Source: DASPJR01 sp035628505
GTDB taxonomy: Bacteria; Planctomycetota; SZUA-567; H5-PLA8
DNA: 24,088 nucleotides
Assembly: GCA_035628505.1 (NCBI GenBank)
Contig: DASPJR010000079.1
Coordinates: 1 to 24,088 of the forward strand
Direction of reading: 5' to 3'
Part shown: one piece after another, positions 21,735 to 24,088 of the stretch
How positions within the stretch are numbered: position 1 is the stretch's first letter
Layout of the letters: every line of letters begins with the position of its first letter
Notes under the pieces: generated by a model
What the model was told of the DNA's origin: nothing
Database searches by the model: none
The model's input: only the letters and a program-made list of their open reading frames with translations
Position numbers and translations under genes: made by a program

Positions 21735-22759
21735 ACGCAACACGCAATTCACTTTCGATGCTCGCGCTTGCTCTTCTGCCGATGTTTGCCGGCTGCGAAA
21801 AGAAATCGGCCGAACAGGCGCAGTCGGAAAAACGGGTCGATGCGATCGAGCAGGTTGCGGAGAAGGGGCCTGTAAAGATGCTGGTGCGGATCTGGCCGAA
21901 GCATCCGCGCCTCTCCGACATGCTGGATATGGAGATTACGCTCGAGTCACAGCCGGACGTTGATGTCAAGCCGCCCGCGTTTGGGCAGGGGGTCGGCGAT
22001 TTCGTCGTTCGCGACTACATCGAGAAAGCGCCGACTCAAAAGGATGGCAAAAGTGTGCGGCATCTGCACTACAAGCTTGAGCCTACTTTGGCGGGCAAGC
22101 ATCTGATCCGTTCCATCGCTATCGAGTTCGTCGATAAGCGTCCGAACAGTGAAGGCAAGGCCGAACCGGTGCTGCTCGAAACAGAGCCGCTTGAAATCCT
22201 GGTCACCTCCGAACTTGGCGATCAGAAACCCAGCCTGACAGAGCTGGCGCCGATGCAACCGCCTCGGCCGCTGCCGCCGGCGCCGATCTGGTACTGGCTT
22301 GCAGGTGCCGGCGCACTTGCTGCGCTGATCGCGGGAGCCGTTCTGCTGAAGCGCCGAATGAAAAAGGCTCCTGAGGCGGTCGTCATCAGGCGCTCGCCGG
22401 AAGAGATTGCTCATGCCGAGCTGAAAGCGCTGCTTGCTGAAAATCTGCACGGCCGCGGCGAGTTCCGTGATTTCTATGTCGGCCTGACCGGAATTGTGCG
22501 GCGTTACATTGAGGGCACCACCGGTCTGCGTGCTCCGGAACAAACGACGGAAGAGTTTTTGAGAGACATGCAGGCGAAAAAAGTTTATCCCGATGAGCGT
22601 TCGCGCCAGCTTGCGCACTTCCTGGAAGCGGCTGACATGGTTAAGTACGCGGCGCAGCTTCCGGGGCAAAGGCAGATCGAAGAATCCATCGCGCGTGCGC
22701 AGGAATTCATTGGCATGTCGTCAGCATTGCGGCCGATGCCGGAGGCGGTGCTGAAATGA
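21731..22759 (+). CDS. Bat-operon lipoprotein: BatD-like periplasmic region, TM helix, cytoplasmic helical tail
   Basis: 342 residues starting at the ATGA overlap with the DUF58 gene. It has a lipoprotein signal peptide ending FAGC (Cys22), a beta-rich region about 45-160 (VKMLVRIWPKHPRLSDMLDM and later strands) and a Pro-rich stretch 175-185. A hydrophobic helix follows at about 186-206 (IWYWLAGAGALAALIAG), then a basic stop-transfer KRRMKK, then a helical region 225-330 with LKALLAENLHGRGEFRDFYV and TGIVRRYIEGTTGL. The layout resembles BatD or DUF4381 proteins of MoxR operons. A lipid anchor plus an internal TM helix is unusual; the lipobox could instead be fortuitous. It probably links the periplasm to the cytoplasmic MoxR machinery. 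The exact family is not certain. It overlaps the next gene by 4 nt. Confidence 0.85.
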   Translation: MNATRNSLSMLALALLPMFAGCEKKSAEQAQSEKRVDAIEQVAEKGPVKMLVRIWPKHPRLSDMLDMEITLESQPDVDVKPPAFGQGVGDFVVRDYIEKAPTQKDGKSVRHLHYKLEPTLAGKHLIRSIAIEFVDKRPNSEGKAEPVLLETEPLEILVTSELGDQKPSLTELAPMQPPRPLPPAPIWYWLAGAGALAALIAGAVLLKRRMKKAPEAVVIRRSPEEIAHAELKALLAENLHGRGEFRDFYVGLTGIVRRYIEGTTGLRAPEQTTEEFLRDMQAKKVYPDERSRQLAHFLEAADMVKYAAQLPGQRQIEESIARAQEFIGMSSALRPMPEAVLK

Positions 22760-23835
22760 TCGAAGCCTTCCGCTTCTACGCCCCGGTCTGGTTCATCTTC
22801 GCCCCCCTGGCGCTGGCAGCCGTGTGGTGGGCGTATCATCCGCGCCGGCGCGCGGCAGCCGTTTTTTCAAGCCTGGCGGATCTGAAAAACCTTCCGGTAA
22901 CCATGGCGCAGCGCGTGCGACGCGTCCTGCCATACGCCTACGCGGTAGGACTTCTGCTGCTGATCGCGGCGCTCGCGCGTCCGCAGTCGGGCAAATCCGA
23001 ATCACGCATCAATACCGAAGGCATCGCTATTCAGCTCGTCATCGATATTTCTGGCTCGATGGAGGCGCTCGATTTCGAAGTAAAAGGAAAATCAGAGAAT
23101 CGCCTGGCGGCCGTCAAGCACGTGATCCGTCAGTTCGTGTTTGGTTCAGAGGAAAGCGGTCTTTCTGGACGGCGCGATGATCTCGTCGGCCTTGTCGCGT
23201 TCGGCGGATATGCCGACGGCAAGTGCCCGCTCACGCTCGACCATGGCGCGCTGATGGATATTGTCGAGAGCCTCGAAATTCCGCGCCCGATACGCGACAA
23301 ACGCGGCAACGTGATCAATGCCAATACGCTGAACGAAGATCTGGCGACAGCAATCGGCGACGGCGTTTCACTCGGGCTAGACCGCCTGAGGCCGGTAAGC
23401 GCTAAGAGCCGCGTGCTGATTCTGCTCACCGATGGCGACAACAATGCCGGAGCCATCGATCCACGCGAGGCGGCAAAGATCGCAAAGGAAATGGGCGTAC
23501 GCGTGTACACAATCGGCATTGGACGCAGCGGCGAAGTTCCTTTCCCGCAGGAAGACGCATTTGGCAACCGATTCCTGGTGCCTCGTTATTTTAAAATTGA
23601 CGAAGAGCTGATGCGCGAGATGGCGCAGACCACCGGCGGAAAGTATTTCCATGCGCAGGACACAAAGGGGCTCACCGCAATCTACTCCGAGATTGATCGC
23701 ATGGAAAAGTCCAAGGTCGAGGAAACGAAATACACTGAGTATACCGAGCTTTACGCGTGGTTCGCCGTTCCGGGCCTGTGTCTGGTAATGGGCATAGCAT
23801 TCTTGAGCGCGACGCGTTTTTCATCGTTGCCGTGA
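22756..23835 (+). CDS. VWA domain membrane protein (BatA-like)
   Basis: 359 residues. Two N-terminal helices (about 9-27 and 59-75), a von Willebrand A domain of about 90-310 and a C-terminal helix (about 333-353) place the VWA domain on the periplasmic side or in the lipid-facing loop as in BatA. The MIDAS motif is DISGSM (97-102). The remaining metal-site loops lie in the stretch ending ILLTDGDNNAGA. The region after ARPQSG matches the BatA family start of the VWA domain. It starts at the ATGA overlap with the preceding gene. It is predicted to form a complex with the MoxR ATPase and the DUF58 protein. Confidence 0.93.
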   Translation: MIEAFRFYAPVWFIFAPLALAAVWWAYHPRRRAAAVFSSLADLKNLPVTMAQRVRRVLPYAYAVGLLLLIAALARPQSGKSESRINTEGIAIQLVIDISGSMEALDFEVKGKSENRLAAVKHVIRQFVFGSEESGLSGRRDDLVGLVAFGGYADGKCPLTLDHGALMDIVESLEIPRPIRDKRGNVINANTLNEDLATAIGDGVSLGLDRLRPVSAKSRVLILLTDGDNNAGAIDPREAAKIAKEMGVRVYTIGIGRSGEVPFPQEDAFGNRFLVPRYFKIDEELMREMAQTTGGKYFHAQDTKGLTAIYSEIDRMEKSKVEETKYTEYTELYAWFAVPGLCLVMGIAFLSATRFSSLP

Positions 23836-23850
23836 GGTGTTCGTAAAAAT

Positions 23851-24088
23851 ATGGAATGGCAGCACCCACAAGCTCTCTACCTGATATTGCCGCTAAGCGC
23901 GGTCCTGATCGCCTTGCGCCTTTACGCGCGGATGAAACGCCGGCGCGCCGCTGAATCGTTTGTCGCCGCGGCGATGTTCCCGCGCATTCTGCCGCCGGAC
24001 TCGGCATCGCGCTTCTGGTTCAAGACACTCTTGCTTGAACTCGGTCTCATCTTCAGCCTCGTTGCCCTCGCTGGGCCGCGCTTTGGCG
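23851..24088 (+). CDS. Second Bat-type membrane protein, N-terminus only (runs off window)
   Basis: 79 codons are present from ATG 23851. The start MEWQHPQALYLILPLSAVLI matches the N-terminal aerotolerance/BatA region: one helix (about 8-24), a basic segment KRRRAAES (29-36), then a second helix ending LVALAGPRFG, equivalent to the ALARPQSG of the preceding gene. The VWA domain should follow outside the window. It begins 15 bp after the preceding stop and is presumably the fifth gene of the operon. Confidence 0.8.
   Translation, partial: MEWQHPQALYLILPLSAVLIALRLYARMKRRRAAESFVAAAMFPRILPPDSASRFWFKTLLLELGLIFSLVALAGPRFG

Noticed and set aside
1..24088. CRISPR array, tRNA, rRNA, transposase or phage genes
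   Set aside because: No repeat-spacer pattern, no cloverleaf-like conserved loop sequences and no transposase or integrase motifs were seen; only short heptamer tandems exist. A covariance-model search would be needed to exclude small RNAs.
1..24088. UGA recoded as a sense codon throughout the genome
   Set aside because: Several confident genes here end in TGA at the expected length, including those ending at 8870, 13704, 17060, 21734 and 22759, so the single TGA at 6105-6107 is a local anomaly.

Overview
This 24 kb window is a high-GC bacterial chromosome segment from a diderm. It carries lipoproteins with a lipobox, several Sec signal peptides, a MoxR/DUF58/von Willebrand cluster, and a large VCBS-repeat protein ending in an ASPIC/UnbV domain. 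That repertoire fits Planctomycetota or a related deep lineage (Acidobacteriota and Hydrogenedentota are also possible). No rRNA, tRNA, phage, transposase or CRISPR was found, so the phylum is inferred. All intergenic gaps are under 300 bp, and the genes I trust use TAA, TAG or TGA as ordinary stops.

Layout. Positions 1-4255 (minus strand) hold a DeoR-type regulator followed by a sugar-epimerase-like TIM barrel, a Tm-1-like/UPF0261 ATP-binding protein and a creatininase-family hydrolase that runs off the window. This looks like a regulated catabolic operon of unknown substrate. Near-identical GTGAC/GTCAC-centred motifs lie upstream of both the regulator and the first operon gene. Positions 4428-8870 carry a GT4 glycosyltransferase, a small exported thioredoxin-like gene broken by an in-frame TGA right after its signal peptide, a B12-binding-type radical SAM protein, and a SUMF1-domain protein with a two-helix membrane insert inside the domain. 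Positions 8900-12692 hold the VCBS/ASPIC protein, a FolD with substituted catalytic residues, and a YjbQ-family protein. Positions 12895-17060 (plus strand) hold a coiled-coil protein closed by a strong terminator, a second GT4 glycosyltransferase, and an exported protein with a triplicated propeller-like N-terminus and an Ig-like domain. Positions 17071-19533 (minus strand) are a polar amino acid ABC importer: ATPase, permease and lipoprotein binding protein. Positions 19809-24088 (plus strand) are a Bat-like operon: MoxR ATPase, DUF58 protein, lipoprotein-anchored membrane protein, VWA protein and the start of a second VWA-type protein, with ATGA overlaps.

How the parts work together: two units are clear, the ABC importer and the MoxR/Bat operon. 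The DeoR operon is the best candidate for an undescribed pathway. The most notable single-gene oddities are the TGA-interrupted exported protein, the FolD lacking the canonical Lys/Gln/Asp residues, and the SUMF1 domain split by a transmembrane hairpin.
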